Source of the DNA: Bacillus sp. FJAT-29790
Lineage (GTDB): Bacteria > Bacillota > Bacilli > Bacillales > Cytobacillaceae
Length of the DNA stretch: 56,631 nucleotides
Direction of reading: 5' to 3'
Assembly (NCBI RefSeq): GCF_019039215.1
Contig: NZ_JAHNZZ010000001.1
Span: 2,331,737-2,388,367 of the forward strand
Shown: in pieces, positions 18,970 through 27,805 of the stretch
Position numbering within the stretch: the first letter of the stretch is position 1
Layout: the number at the start of each line of letters is the position of its first letter
Translations under genes and position numbers: made by a program
Notes under the pieces: model-generated
The model's database searches: none
The model's input: only the letters and a program-made list of their open reading frames with translations
Told to the model about the DNA's origin: nothing

Positions 18970-19314
18970 TTATTCCACCTCCTGCTTTTTGAAGGTTATT
19001 TTAATATGCTGTCCGTATTCTTCTTCAATCGTCCGCAATGATACAACCATTCCTTCTAAAAGAAGCTGAATTTTCTCATCTGTATCTGCCGGAATAGTAT
19101 CCGGAATCACACAACTGAGAAATCCGTCCTCCTTCTGTTCAATCTCGGGAGTAATACCGGTTAGGGCATGTACTGCGTTAATTGCACCAATCGAGACTGC
19201 TGATACGCCCGCACAGACGATATCATTTCCCCTCTTGGCGAAAAAGGCATGGCCGCTTACTGTAAATGATTGAATCGTTCCGGATTGTTTACGATGAATC
19301 GTCACTTGAATCAT
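18970..19314 (-). CDS. prp: Prp, cysteine protease that processes L27
   Basis: Ribosomal-processing cysteine protease (YsxB family), 114 residues. The catalytic dyad H22 and C34 is visible in SGHAFFAKRGNDIVCAGVS at exactly the positions reported for the family. It cleaves the L27 N-terminal extension. The gene sits between rplU and rpmA, 11 bp after rplU and immediately before rpmA, so protease and substrate are co-expressed. Confidence 0.97.
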   Translation of the reverse strand: MIQVTIHRKQSGTIQSFTVSGHAFFAKRGNDIVCAGVSAVSIGAINAVHALTGITPEIEQKEDGFLSCVIPDTIPADTDEKIQLLLEGMVVSLRTIEEEYGQHIKITFKKQEVE

Positions 19315-19325
19315 TTTTGATCGCC

Positions 19326-19634
19326 TTAAGCGTTGATTTTTTCAATCACAACTTTAGTGTATGGCTGACGATGACCTTGTTTCTTATGATAGTTTTTCTT
19401 CGCTTTATACTTGAAAACAATGATCTTTTTCGCACGACCTTGTTTTTCAACTTTAGCTGTAACAGTAGCACCTTCAACAACAGGGCTTCCTACTTTTACA
19501 CTTTCTCCGCCAACGAAAAGAACTTTATCAAAAGTAACTGTTTCGCCTGCTTCTACGTTAAGCTTTTCGATGTAGATTGCTTGACCTTCTTCTACTCTTA
19601 CTTGCTTACCACCAGTTTCAATAATCGCGTACAT
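19326..19634 (-). CDS. rplU: 50S ribosomal protein L21
   Basis: L21, 102 residues, starting [17 protein letters not shown] and ending in the basic [21 protein letters not shown]. The frame extends to a GTG at 19643 that overlaps the Shine-Dalgarno AGGAGGTG. The ATG at 19634, eight bases after AGGAGG, is the normal start. It is the first gene of rplU-prp-rpmA, and an L21 leader RNA precedes it. Confidence 0.98.
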   Translation of the reverse strand: MYAIIETGGKQVRVEEGQAIYIEKLNVEAGETVTFDKVLFVGGESVKVGSPVVEGATVTAKVEKQGRAKKIIVFKYKAKKNYHKKQGHRQPYTKVVIEKINA

Positions 19635-19644
19635 GAACTGCACC

Positions 19645-19740
19645 TCCTCTTAAACTAAGACTCGCCATCTTCAGGCGTTTTACCGAAGTAAAAACTTATC
19701 ACCTGTTCTGAGCGGTTGTAGCACGGGTGCTACAAACATA
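19645..19740 (-). ncRNA. L21 ribosomal protein leader RNA
   Basis: The 5' untranslated region of rplU carries the hairpin GTAGCACCCGTGCTAC, then CAGAACAGGTGAT, and the conserved block CGCCTGAAGATGGCGAGTC, ending just before AGGAGGTG. This arrangement matches the L21 leader of Firmicutes, thought to mediate autoregulation by L21. Boundaries are approximate. Confidence 0.82.
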
Positions 19741-19748
19741 ACATAAGA

Positions 19749-19778
19749 ATCCTATCATAAAATGACTAAGAATGTCAA
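19749..19778 (-). promoter_or_regulatory. SigA promoter of rplU-prp-rpmA
   Basis: TTGACA (19773-19778) and TAGGAT (19749-19754, with an upstream TG extension) are separated by 18 bases on the minus strand. They lie directly ahead of the L21 leader and 3 bases past the RNase E/G stop. Confidence 0.7.
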
Positions 19779-19780
19779 TA

Positions 19781-21247
19781 TCATTTTCTTTTTAACTCAG
19801 CTGCTTTTCCAAATTGACGAATTTCGTAAAATGGCTTTTCTGAATTTGAATCTACAAAAATAACTTCCAAGCCAGTTAACTCTTCAATTCTTCTTTTATG
19901 GATATTCTGTTCGCCTGAAAAAGTCTTTTGCACGTCAATAGAAGCGTGAATCAGGACAGCCTCATAATCTCCGCCACGATGCTCCCATAGCTCTCTTTCC
20001 AGCCGAAAAGCGACCGTTTCTGGACTTAATATCCTTCCAGTCCCTTCACATGTAGGGCATCTCACAGTCAGCGCTTCAGAAATGGCGGGCTTCGTTTTTT
20101 TCCTTGTTAGCTGGAGAATTCCAAGTGGAGTAAACCCAATTAGGTTTGTCCGTCTCTCGTCTTTCTTTAATTCTACTTCCAATTTGGAGAGAATATGCCT
20201 CCTATCCTTCTCCTCTTTCATATCAATAAAATCAATTAAAATCATGCCTCCGATATCTCGGAGACGGATTTGCCTCGCTACTTCCATCGCGGCCCATTCA
20301 TTGGTTTTTATGACTGTCTCACGAAGATCATACTTTCCGGCATATTTTCCTGTATTCACATCAATAACGGTTAGAGCCTCTGCTTCATCAAAAATTAGAT
20401 AGGCGCCATTTTCCAGCCAGACAATTCTTTTTAACGCTTTTTCAATTTCATGTTCAAGCCTATAGGCTGAAAAAATATTTTCTTTCCCGCTGTATAGCTG
20501 TATGGGAAGATGGCTATTTTTTTGAATAGCGGCTTTCGTGTCCGCATCATCCACGATGATTTCGCCAGTCTCCATTTTCTTAATTTCTTCCAATACATCA
20601 TCTATAAAAGCATTGCGTTCAAGTAATTTTCCGGGTTTTTTTAAGGATTCCGCCTTTTGCAGCACTCCTCTGTAATCCTGACGCAATTTCTTTAGTTCTA
20701 CCGTCAAGTATCCTTGGTCGATATTTTCGCAAGAGGTTCGAAAAATTAAGCCCTCTTCAGGCTCTTTCATTTGATAGCCAAATTGGCGCCACTTCTCTCG
20801 AGTAAGACTGTCTTCCATTTTTTTTGATACAGCGACATATCGTCCGTGAGGCATATAAATCAAATTGCTCCCTTGGAGTTCAATCACGCCAGTAAGACGA
20901 GGTCCCTTAGTTCCTGTCGCATCTTTTTCAACTTGAACAAGGAGCTTTTCTCCTTGATGGACATAAGAAGAAATGCTACGGGCATCTTTTACAGCCTTTT
21001 CATCATCCGCAATGACAAATGAAGCTAGTTTATCCCGGTGCAAATACCCGCTTTTTCCCTCGCCAATTTCTACAAAAGCAGCATTCATCCCGGGAAGCAC
21101 TTTTTCTACAATCCCCAAATAAATATTCCCGACCGATGAATGTTGTTTTGGCTGATTAATCACAAGCTTTTCAACAACCTGATCCTTCAATAAAGCATAT
21201 CGTTTTTCCCTTGTTAAATTATTTATAATGATCGTATTCAAATCCAT
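19781..21247 (-). CDS. rng: ribonuclease E/G family protein
   Basis: RNase G-like endoribonuclease, about 488 residues, for single-stranded RNA cleavage in rRNA maturation and mRNA decay. Visible are the S1-like domain (VGNIYLGIVEKVLPGMNAAFVEIGEG), the catalytic aspartate segments (LTVIDVNTGKYAGK and MILIDFIDMK) and the zinc-link CPTCEGTG. The long C-terminal scaffold of RNase E is absent. B. subtilis lacks this enzyme, but other Bacillaceae carry it at the same place between spoIVFB and rplU. The ATG at 21247 is preferred over a GTG three codons upstream; ribosome binding site spacing is tight, so this is uncertain. Confidence 0.93.
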   Translation of the reverse strand: MDLNTIIINNLTREKRYALLKDQVVEKLVINQPKQHSSVGNIYLGIVEKVLPGMNAAFVEIGEGKSGYLHRDKLASFVIADDEKAVKDARSISSYVHQGEKLLVQVEKDATGTKGPRLTGVIELQGSNLIYMPHGRYVAVSKKMEDSLTREKWRQFGYQMKEPEEGLIFRTSCENIDQGYLTVELKKLRQDYRGVLQKAESLKKPGKLLERNAFIDDVLEEIKKMETGEIIVDDADTKAAIQKNSHLPIQLYSGKENIFSAYRLEHEIEKALKRIVWLENGAYLIFDEAEALTVIDVNTGKYAGKYDLRETVIKTNEWAAMEVARQIRLRDIGGMILIDFIDMKEEKDRRHILSKLEVELKKDERRTNLIGFTPLGILQLTRKKTKPAISEALTVRCPTCEGTGRILSPETVAFRLERELWEHRGGDYEAVLIHASIDVQKTFSGEQNIHKRRIEELTGLEVIFVDSNSEKPFYEIRQFGKAAELKRK

Positions 21248-21293
21248 TTTCCTCACTTCAAAACATTATTCGACAAAATTCGGGTGGTGCCTT

Positions 21294-22160
21294 TCACCAT
21301 GTATACAGTAAATCACCAACACGCGCAGTGACGATTTTTTCTGTAAAGTACGCATGCAGTAATTCATTTTCGTCCAGGCTGCCTTTTTCTTTTCCGTCTT
21401 TTTCAATAATAATCGGATGCTTGCACCCGCGTTGGAATTTTTCTAGCACATGAATGACCATTTCCTCTTCTTTTACAACAAGTGGCTTTAATGTACGGAA
21501 ATCACTATTATTTCCGTAATACCTTTCAAGGAGAAAACGAATAAAAACATACCTGCTTTGCTTCCATTCATAATAAAGAGAAAACAGCAAAAAAGCGAGG
21601 ACAACCCAAATATTCAAGTTAATTGGTGAAGTAATGAAGAGAACTACAGCAAATACAGCCATACAGCCTACAGAGATTTGCAGAGCTTTCCGGTGGGCTA
21701 TCGGAAATGCATAGTAAAGAGACATCCATAGAAAAATTAATTTCCCGCCGTCAAGCGGCCAGACTGGCAAGAGATTAAATAGCAAGATCATGAGATTGTA
21801 CTGTATAAATAGCTGATAAATCCCCTCAGGCAGCAAAGAGAACTGAAAGAGAACATATGCCAGACCCATCATCCATAAATGTTGGAGTGGCCCAGATAAG
21901 ATCACGATGACCTCTTCCTTTAACGGCCGATTCCCATGTTCATCCATTTCCGCAACACCGCCAAATGGCAAAAGAGCAATTCTTTTAATCCGCCACGAAA
22001 AAAAAGACGCTGCAGCGGCATGTCCCATTTCGTGTACAAAAATAATCAGCAGTAAAAGCGACAACTCTATAAAGTGAGCGGTGGCAATCGCTATCCCGAT
22101 TACTGCCCATAGGAGCGGGTGGATTTGAATATATTTTAACAATCCTATGAATTTATTCAA
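21294..22160 (-). CDS. spoIVFB: SpoIVFB, intramembrane metalloprotease (pro-sigma-K processing)
   Basis: Site-2 protease family enzyme, 288 residues, that cleaves pro-sigma-K in the outer forespore membrane. The zinc motif H43-E44-x-x-H47 (FVHEMGHAAA) and D137 (VWPLDGGK) fall at the same positions as in B. subtilis. About six membrane segments cover residues 15-190. The C-terminal region (about 210-288) is CBS-like. The gene overlaps the end of spoIVFA by 8 bp, consistent with coupled synthesis of protease and inhibitor. Confidence 0.97.
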   Translation of the reverse strand: MNKFIGLLKYIQIHPLLWAVIGIAIATAHFIELSLLLLIIFVHEMGHAAAASFFSWRIKRIALLPFGGVAEMDEHGNRPLKEEVIVILSGPLQHLWMMGLAYVLFQFSLLPEGIYQLFIQYNLMILLFNLLPVWPLDGGKLIFLWMSLYYAFPIAHRKALQISVGCMAVFAVVLFITSPINLNIWVVLAFLLFSLYYEWKQSRYVFIRFLLERYYGNNSDFRTLKPLVVKEEEMVIHVLEKFQRGCKHPIIIEKDGKEKGSLDENELLHAYFTEKIVTARVGDLLYTW

Positions 22161-22923
22161 ATGGGATCACCCGAATCGGATCAATGAAATCATCATCTTT
22201 TTTAATAGCGAAATAAAAAGAACCATTCATTCCATCTTTCGTATCAGTTGAAGTGCCCAGCTCTGTTCCTTTTTCTATTTGTTCAAAAAGATTTACGTTG
22301 ATTTTATCTAAATTGCCATACCAGGATTCACTATTATCAACATGTTTAATAATAACTGTTTTTCCAAAACCGTCTTTTTTCCCTGCAAATTTGACGAGTC
22401 CTTCACTCATTGCTTCAACAGCAGCTCCCTTACCAGTTTCAATTGTAATTCTTTGCCCGTTCACTTCAAAGTTCTCGAGAATTCTTGCTGATGCAGGCAA
22501 AGCGTACTCCTTAGTAGGGGAGGAACCATCTTTCTTTCCGTCGATGGAAGGTAACAAGGCCAGTGGCTTACCGAACTGTTTTTCATACCAGTTTGAAACA
22601 GCAACAAATTGAAAATCCTCATTCATGGATGATTTAACAAAGTTCCTAGCTGGTTCTAATGGTGTAGCTTCATTCTTAAATAGGATGGCGACAATAAGAA
22701 ATAAACAGGCAGAAGCAAGTATTTTGAAGATAAACCATTCTTTGCGAAATAATGGATGCTCGCCTTCTCCCGTCTTCCCTTCATAGGATGAGAGTTTACT
22801 AAATCCATATCGTTCTTCATCTTCTGCCCATAAAACATGATGATTCGTATTTTTCGTCATCCTGTCACGTTCTTTTTTTCTTTGTGTCATCCGTTTCCGA
22901 ATATCATCCGCTCTTGATCTCAT
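22153..22923 (-). CDS. spoIVFA: SpoIVFA, regulator of SpoIVFB
   Basis: SpoIVFA anchors and holds SpoIVFB inactive with BofA until the SpoIVB signal. The 256-residue protein has a basic cytoplasmic N-terminus (MRSRADDIRKRMTQRKKE), one membrane segment (about 68-85), and a degenerate M23/LytM-like extracytoplasmic domain (about 140-250; NVNLFEQIEKGTELG, FYFAIKKDDDFIDPI). No complete zinc-peptidase motif is visible, as expected for a non-catalytic partner. A good sigma-E promoter match lies upstream. Confidence 0.95.
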   Translation of the reverse strand: MRSRADDIRKRMTQRKKERDRMTKNTNHHVLWAEDEERYGFSKLSSYEGKTGEGEHPLFRKEWFIFKILASACLFLIVAILFKNEATPLEPARNFVKSSMNEDFQFVAVSNWYEKQFGKPLALLPSIDGKKDGSSPTKEYALPASARILENFEVNGQRITIETGKGAAVEAMSEGLVKFAGKKDGFGKTVIIKHVDNSESWYGNLDKINVNLFEQIEKGTELGTSTDTKDGMNGSFYFAIKKDDDFIDPIRVIPFE

Positions 22924-22959
22924 AATCTCCCCACCATTCCCTTTTAACCATTTTGTACA

Positions 22960-22989
22960 AGTCTATGAGTTGTCCAAAAAGAGTATGAC
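22960..22989 (-). promoter_or_regulatory. Sigma-E promoter of spoIVFA-spoIVFB
   Basis: On the minus strand GTCATACT (-35, 22982-22989) and CATAGACT (-10, 22960-22967) are separated by 14 bases; each matches the sigma-E consensus at 7 of 8 positions. It lies 37 bases ahead of the spoIVFA start. The operon is sigma-E dependent in B. subtilis. Confidence 0.75.
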
Positions 22990-23032
22990 TCATTGGGAAT
23001 GAACAGAAGAAATTATTAGTGAAAGAAACGTA

Positions 23033-23069
23033 TAAAAAACAAAGCCAGGGAATTTTCCCTGACCTTCTC
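23033..23069 (-). terminator. Terminator after minD
   Basis: On the minus strand CAGGGAA-AA-TTCCCTG with flanking pairs is followed by GCTTTGTTTTTT. It lies 8 bases past the minD stop and separates the mre-min genes from spoIVFA. Confidence 0.85.
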
Positions 23070-23076
23070 ATATCTT

Positions 23077-23880
23077 TTATTTAACGCCAAAAAACTTTTT
23101 AATTTTTGTAAAGACGCCTTGATTTTGTTCGTCAAGTGATTGGAGTGGGACTGATTCACCCAAAATTCGGCGGGCGATATTCCGGTAGGCGATGGACGCT
23201 TTACTGCTAGGATTCATCGCGATAGGTTCCCCATGATTGGAAGCTCTTATTACTTCATCATCATCAGCGACAATTCCAATTAAATCAATGGAAAGATGGG
23301 CAGCAATTTCATCGACATCGAGCATATCTCCATTTTTCATCATTTGACTGCGAATGCGATTGATAATTAGTTTAGGTGCCTCAACATTCTCTTCTTTTTC
23401 AAGTAATCCAATAATTCGATCCGCATCTCTAACAGCCGAAACTTCAGGTGTTGTAACAACGATTGCTTTATCCGCACCGGCCACCGCATTTCGATAACCA
23501 TGTTCAATCCCGGCTGGGCAATCAATGATGACATAATCATAGTCTTGCTTTAAGTCTTCTACTAAAACTTTCATCTGCTCTGGATTTACCGCCGTTTTAT
23601 CACTCGTTTGAGCAGCTGGCAATAAATAAAGCAAATCTTCAAATCGCTTATCTTTTACTAGGGCTTGGTGAATTTTGCAGCGGCCTTCTAACACATCGAC
23701 AAGGTCATAGATAATACGATTTTCAAGTCCCATAACAACATCTAAATTCCGGAGGCCGATGTCTGTATCAACGAGGCAAACGCGTTTTCCTTGCAGGGCT
23801 AAAGCTGTTCCAACATTGGCAGAAGTCGTTGTTTTACCGACTCCCCCCTTACCGGATGTGATGACAATTGCTTCTCCCAT
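23077..23880 (-). CDS. minD: septum site-determining ATPase MinD
   Basis: MinD is a ParA/MinD-family ATPase that recruits MinC to the membrane and prevents polar division. The 267-residue protein has the deviant Walker A GKGGVGKTT, switch I and II regions (DTDIGLRNLDVVMGLENR, YVIIDCPAGIE) and a C-terminal amphipathic membrane-targeting helix (FTKIKKFFGVK). It is one base downstream of minC, with which it works. Confidence 0.98.
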   Translation of the reverse strand: MGEAIVITSGKGGVGKTTTSANVGTALALQGKRVCLVDTDIGLRNLDVVMGLENRIIYDLVDVLEGRCKIHQALVKDKRFEDLLYLLPAAQTSDKTAVNPEQMKVLVEDLKQDYDYVIIDCPAGIEHGYRNAVAGADKAIVVTTPEVSAVRDADRIIGLLEKEENVEAPKLIINRIRSQMMKNGDMLDVDEIAAHLSIDLIGIVADDDEVIRASNHGEPIAMNPSSKASIAYRNIARRILGESVPLQSLDEQNQGVFTKIKKFFGVK

Positions 23881-23881
23881 C

Positions 23882-24559
23882 CTAGTATCCCCCTTCCAAT
23901 CTTGAAATATTCGGTCTAAGATGCATTAAAACTTGCAATCTATCAACAGTTATTTGCTCCTGATCATTTATGTAAGCACATTCCATTTCCCTTTTCTCAT
24001 CATCCTGAGCTTTATCAGGCGCTCTAGTAATGCAATCGCTAATTCTTATTTGTGAGGGCTTCATAATGGAAGCGGCAACAATTGCTTCTTTGTCTCCGTA
24101 AAAGCCTGCATGGGCAATTCCTTTCAATGTACCCATAATAAAAATATTACCGCCAGCAATTACTGTTCCCCCCGGGTTAACATCCCCAACGAGCAGCAAA
24201 TCGCCCGGCACCTGCAAAACCTGTCCAGATCGAATAATTCTGGCTACAGAAACAATCTCATTTTCTTCTTTTAATTTGACTGCCTCTTCTTTCGTTATCA
24301 CATTGGAACTAATCGAATCAACAACAAGATTTTTCTTATGTCTGATTAATTCTCTTAATTCCTCCTCCTGCTCATTTGTTAATAGTCTATTCCCAACCTG
24401 AACCTTCACCGAAATCAAGCGGTCTTCACGGGATCTGGCACTTTCCGTAAGTTTGTGGTCCAATTCTTTTTTCAATTCCTCATAAGAGCAGGAATCATCA
24501 AGATGCAGTGTTAATCCATCCTTCGTTCCTTTAATTGTTACATTTTGGAATTTCTTCAT
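23882..24559 (-). CDS. minC: septum site-determining protein MinC
   Basis: MinC inhibits FtsZ polymerisation. The 225-residue protein has an N-terminal FtsZ-inhibiting domain (about 1-100) and the C-terminal beta-helical MinD-binding domain (about 110-215; [41 protein letters not shown]). It is translated together with minD. A 191-bp gap holding a short GC-rich repeat remnant separates it from mreD. Confidence 0.97.
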   Translation of the reverse strand: MKKFQNVTIKGTKDGLTLHLDDSCSYEELKKELDHKLTESARSREDRLISVKVQVGNRLLTNEQEEELRELIRHKKNLVVDSISSNVITKEEAVKLKEENEIVSVARIIRSGQVLQVPGDLLLVGDVNPGGTVIAGGNIFIMGTLKGIAHAGFYGDKEAIVAASIMKPSQIRISDCITRAPDKAQDDEKREMECAYINDQEQITVDRLQVLMHLRPNISRLEGGY

Positions 24560-24582
24560 GTCAAGATGTTCACCTCAATTAG

Positions 24583-24605
24583 AAAAGCGCAAGCGCCGAC
24601 AAGCA
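24583..24605. repeat. GC-rich repeat remnant (family C)
   Basis: GAAAAGCGCAAGCGCCGACA, followed by CATAAATCTAGCCGGCG, resembles one arm of an interspersed repeat common in Bacillaceae, whose other arm would read GGCGCTTGCGCTTTTC. A related core, GCGCAAGCGCCTTCG, is at 27543. Confidence 0.5.
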
Positions 24606-24750
24606 TAAATCTAGCCGGCGGGTAAAACTTGTACCTTTTAATAAAAATAATTCGACAGAAACCTCGTAAATTCCTTTTTGACACAAAATAATTCGTCCAA
24701 TAATAAAGTTTATCGACTCTTACTGGTTCCAGGCTCTCCCCATCCGATCG

Positions 24751-25266
24751 TTAATCGTCTAAGTCTATTGCAAACTTTTCTAAATGCTTTTTAAGAGGAA
24801 GGGAGGCTACGATGATAAAGATTACATTCAATAAGGATGTTGGAAGTAATCGCAGCGATAGATAGCTAGAAAAATCCATATGTGTCCGATGAATTAAAAA
24901 ATTCATTTCATATGCGCCCAACTCTAAGAGCATAACTCCAATAATAGCAACGAAAGAAACCATTACGATATTTGTCTGCAATATTTTCAACAGCTTGGAA
25001 CTGATATAAATAACTAATGGAAACAGAAACAGATAAATGCCAATGATTTCAGTATAAACAATATCGAATAATAGTCCGAATAAAAAACCATAAATAATCC
25101 CATATTTCTTCGATCCATAAGCGGTCAAAAATAACAACGCGACCATTAAAAACCGTGGGACAATGATATGGTTACTGCCAAATAGCGCAAAAGGAAATAA
25201 TTCAACAAAGATACTTTCTGAAACAAAAAGAAGCATCAATAAAAGAGGAAGAAGGAATCTTCTCAC
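24751..25266 (-). CDS. mreD: rod shape-determining protein MreD
   Basis: The 171-residue integral membrane protein has five to six hydrophobic segments spanning almost its whole length (for example LLPLLLMLLFVSESIFVEL and IYLFLFPLVIYISS). MreD is a component of the elongasome with MreB and MreC. Its start overlaps the mreC stop by 4 bp (ATGA type), as usual for the mreC-mreD pair. Confidence 0.94.
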   Translation of the reverse strand: MRRFLLPLLLMLLFVSESIFVELFPFALFGSNHIIVPRFLMVALLFLTAYGSKKYGIIYGFLFGLLFDIVYTEIIGIYLFLFPLVIYISSKLLKILQTNIVMVSFVAIIGVMLLELGAYEMNFLIHRTHMDFSSYLSLRLLPTSLLNVIFIIVASLPLKKHLEKFAIDLDD

Positions 25267-26147
25267 AGTTCCTCCTCCTTATCATCAATCATATCCGCTA
25301 AATCAGGCTGCACTGCGCCTCTTTTCACAACCATTACATGCTCAATGTCGTAAAAATTCGCTCCAGGCTTTACATATGCCGTCTGGGTGAGCCCATACTC
25401 AGCGGGAACTACTTCTACCACTTTACCAATTGGAAGGCTCTTTGGAAACACTCCGCCCTTTCCGGAACTGATCACATTCTGCCCTTTTTCAACCTTGGAA
25501 TCAAAGGGAATGCGCTTCATTAATAAGAGACCTTTTTCATTATCATATCCCTCGATGAATCCGAAGATGCTTTCGCCATCAGCCTGAATTTCCGCAGAAA
25601 TTCGATTAGTAGGGTCCATTGAACTTAATAGCTGGACGGTAGATGTAAAGGACCGGCTGTTTTTCACCTTTCCGATTAACCCCTGTGCCGTAATAACAGC
25701 CATATTTTTTTTAATACCATCTTTTGAGCCCTTATTTATAATTAGCAGTTCATTCCATTTATCTGGATTTCTGCCAATAACAGTCGCCTGTCTCGGTTCA
25801 AACGCGCTTAAGGCGTCTTTTTTATCGAGAATTTCACGAAGCTCCACATTGTCTTTTTTAAGCATTTGCACTTCCGACTCAAGCCGTGCAAGCTCTTCAA
25901 GCCGTGTTTTTAATTCTTTATTTTCGGTATATGTATTTTGCAAGTCTTGCACATTTTCAAAAAAACCGGCAACATAATGAACGGGCCGTGAAACACCGGC
26001 TTGTATCCAACCAGTTGTATCCTTTATGAATTGCTCAGGCCAGCTTAACTGTGCACGTTCCCTTAATGAAAACCCGATTAATGCCACGAGAATAATGATG
26101 CTGACAAGCAACACAATCAAGCGTTTATTCAAAAAGAACTGTGGCAT
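25263..26147 (-). CDS. mreC: rod shape-determining protein MreC
   Basis: MreC is a membrane-anchored extracytoplasmic scaffold linking MreB to cell-wall synthases. The 294-residue protein has one N-terminal membrane segment (about 8-27), a coiled coil (about 70-110; LQNTYTENKELKTRLEELAR) and a beta-rich C-terminal domain containing VITAQGLIGKVKNSRSFTS. The ATG at 26147, six bases after GAGGTG, is preferred to an in-frame GTG three codons earlier. A gap of 321 bp to mreB is longer than in B. subtilis. Confidence 0.96.
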   Translation of the reverse strand: MPQFFLNKRLIVLLVSIIILVALIGFSLRERAQLSWPEQFIKDTTGWIQAGVSRPVHYVAGFFENVQDLQNTYTENKELKTRLEELARLESEVQMLKKDNVELREILDKKDALSAFEPRQATVIGRNPDKWNELLIINKGSKDGIKKNMAVITAQGLIGKVKNSRSFTSTVQLLSSMDPTNRISAEIQADGESIFGFIEGYDNEKGLLLMKRIPFDSKVEKGQNVISSGKGGVFPKSLPIGKVVEVVPAEYGLTQTAYVKPGANFYDIEHVMVVKRGAVQPDLADMIDDKEEEL

Positions 26148-26468
26148 TCCTTCCACCTCGATTTATTTTTTGTGTAAAGAAATGGGGCGGATTTACGCTT
26201 AACTTATTTAGTTTAGCCAATCTTTTTGGAAATTTCCCTAATATTGCTCGAAAGTCCAGTAAAGTTTGGCTTCGCTTACGCCGCCTTATTCGGTTCGTTT
26301 GGTTGTAAAAACTAAAGTTATTTTCATAGCTAACAGTGGCATTTATACGCCTTTCCCGCTTTGTTTTTAAAAGGAAAACATCCAAAATACGCTGATGAAG
26401 CCCAGTCACGTTTAGAAGGTGAATGGGCTTTCGTCGCGTTCAAACTAGCATGCTTTCAATTGAATTTA
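26148..26468. other. mreB-mreC intergenic region without a recognised gene
   Basis: 321 bases between mreB and mreC. A hairpin of about 12 bp (GAAGCCCAGTCAC / GTGAATGGGCTTTC, 26399-26436) is the main structure. It is not followed by a T-tract on the minus strand, so it may be an mRNA stability or attenuation element. A 94-codon open frame here has no ribosome binding site and a basic random-looking composition, so it is not called. Confidence 0.5.
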
Positions 26469-27485
26469 TTAGCGGGAATCCCTTGTTTTGTTTTTGAATA
26501 GATCAATATGATCCAACGCTTTTCCGGTACCAATCGCAACACAATCAAGCGGATTTTCAGCAATCAGCACTGGCATATTCGTTTCTTCACCGATTACCTT
26601 GTCCAAATTACGGAGTAAGGCACCGCCGCCAGTCAATACAATCCCACGATCCATAATATCTGCCGCAAGCTCTGGAGGGGTTTTCTCAAGTGTAACTTTT
26701 ACTGCATCTACAATCGCATATACAGTATCATGCAATGCTTTTGATATTTCTTCAGCGGTAATTTCAATCGTTTTCGGAAGACCTGTCAAAAGATCACGAC
26801 CACGGATTTCAAGATTTTCAATTCCTTCTGAGTCTCCAGCAGAACCAACTTCTACTTTAATTGTTTCAGCCGTGCGATCACCGATTAGCAAGTTATAGTT
26901 TTTTCGGATATAGTTAATAATCGCCTCATCCATATCATTCCCGGCCACTCTGACTGATTGACTTGTCACAATTCCGCCTAATGAAATAATTGCTACTTCT
27001 GTTGTTCCTCCGCCAATATCAACGACCATGCTTCCAGTTGGCTCCCACACAGGCAGATTCGCTCCGATAGCTGCTGCAAAAGGCTCTTCAATTGGATAGG
27101 CATCTCTCGCTCCTGCTTGGCGGGTAGCGTCAATAACTGCGCGCTGTTCTACAGCTGTGATCCCGGACGGAACACATACCATTACATAAGGCTTACCAGA
27201 GAAAAGACCTTTGCTTTTATTGGCCTGCTTAATATAGTATTTCATCATGACTGCAGTTGTCTCATAATCAGCGATGACACCATCCTTCATTGGACGAAGA
27301 GCAACGATGTTCCCCGGAGTTCGGCCGATCATATTTTTAGCGTCATTACCGACAGCGACAATATGTTTCGTGTCCGTCTGCAAAGCAACAACTGAAGGCT
27401 CCCGAACGACAATTCCTTTTCCTTTTACATAAACAAGTGTATTAGCAGTCCCCAAATCAATTCCAAGGTCTTTTGTTCCAAACAT
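26469..27485 (-). CDS. mreB: rod shape-determining actin homologue MreB
   Basis: MreB polymerises on the membrane and directs lateral wall synthesis. The 338-residue protein begins [20 protein letters not shown] and has the phosphate-binding loops ([20 protein letters not shown]) and the adenosine motif ([14 protein letters not shown]). An upstream extension of the reading frame to 27563 is rejected: GGGAGA precedes this ATG and the family starts here. It is upstream of mreC and mreD. Confidence 0.98.
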   Translation of the reverse strand: MFGTKDLGIDLGTANTLVYVKGKGIVVREPSVVALQTDTKHIVAVGNDAKNMIGRTPGNIVALRPMKDGVIADYETTAVMMKYYIKQANKSKGLFSGKPYVMVCVPSGITAVEQRAVIDATRQAGARDAYPIEEPFAAAIGANLPVWEPTGSMVVDIGGGTTEVAIISLGGIVTSQSVRVAGNDMDEAIINYIRKNYNLLIGDRTAETIKVEVGSAGDSEGIENLEIRGRDLLTGLPKTIEITAEEISKALHDTVYAIVDAVKVTLEKTPPELAADIMDRGIVLTGGGALLRNLDKVIGEETNMPVLIAENPLDCVAIGTGKALDHIDLFKNKTRDSR

Positions 27486-27540
27486 AGTTGTATCTCCCTT
27501 TCTGATACGAAATGCAATTTTTAAGATAAGGTTATTAGAA

Positions 27541-27560
27541 TAGCGCAAGCGCCTTCGCAA
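27541..27560. repeat. GC-rich repeat remnant (family C)
   Basis: TAGCGCAAGCGCCTTCGC shares the GCGCAAGCGCC core with 24583-24605. It is short and its relation to the complete element is inferred. Confidence 0.4.
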
Positions 27561-27640
27561 CAATCAAAGTGTGATTTTTCCTACGGTGTTCTAAGGAGCT
27601 TTCCTTCGGGCATGAAAGATGCCGGTTCGGTACCGGTTTA

Positions 27641-27732
27641 TCGGATGTTATACGATTCCAGGCACGTATGAAGCTCGTTCGTTACTGAGTTCTCGGATGT
27701 TACACGATTTCGGGCACATAAGTGGCCGATTT
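27641..27732. repeat. Degenerate 51-bp direct repeat upstream of mreB
   Basis: TCGGATGTTATACGATTCC at 27641 recurs as TCGGATGTTACACGATTTC at 27692. Each is followed by a GGCACGTATGAA / GGCACATAAGTG segment. A third weaker relative of the second half (TTCGGGCATGAAAGATG) precedes it at about 27605. It is non-coding, in the 320-bp gap between radC and mreB. Confidence 0.6.
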
Positions 27733-27805
27733 TAGTGATTTTATTCATTTCCATGTAAAAAAGCATAAACATTATTATATCTTATCGTCAAATAAAAACA
27801 TAGTG

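Noticed and set aside
26125..26409. 94-codon minus-strand frame between mreB and mreC
   Set aside because: GTG start without a ribosome binding site, basic random-like composition, and it overlaps the mreC start.
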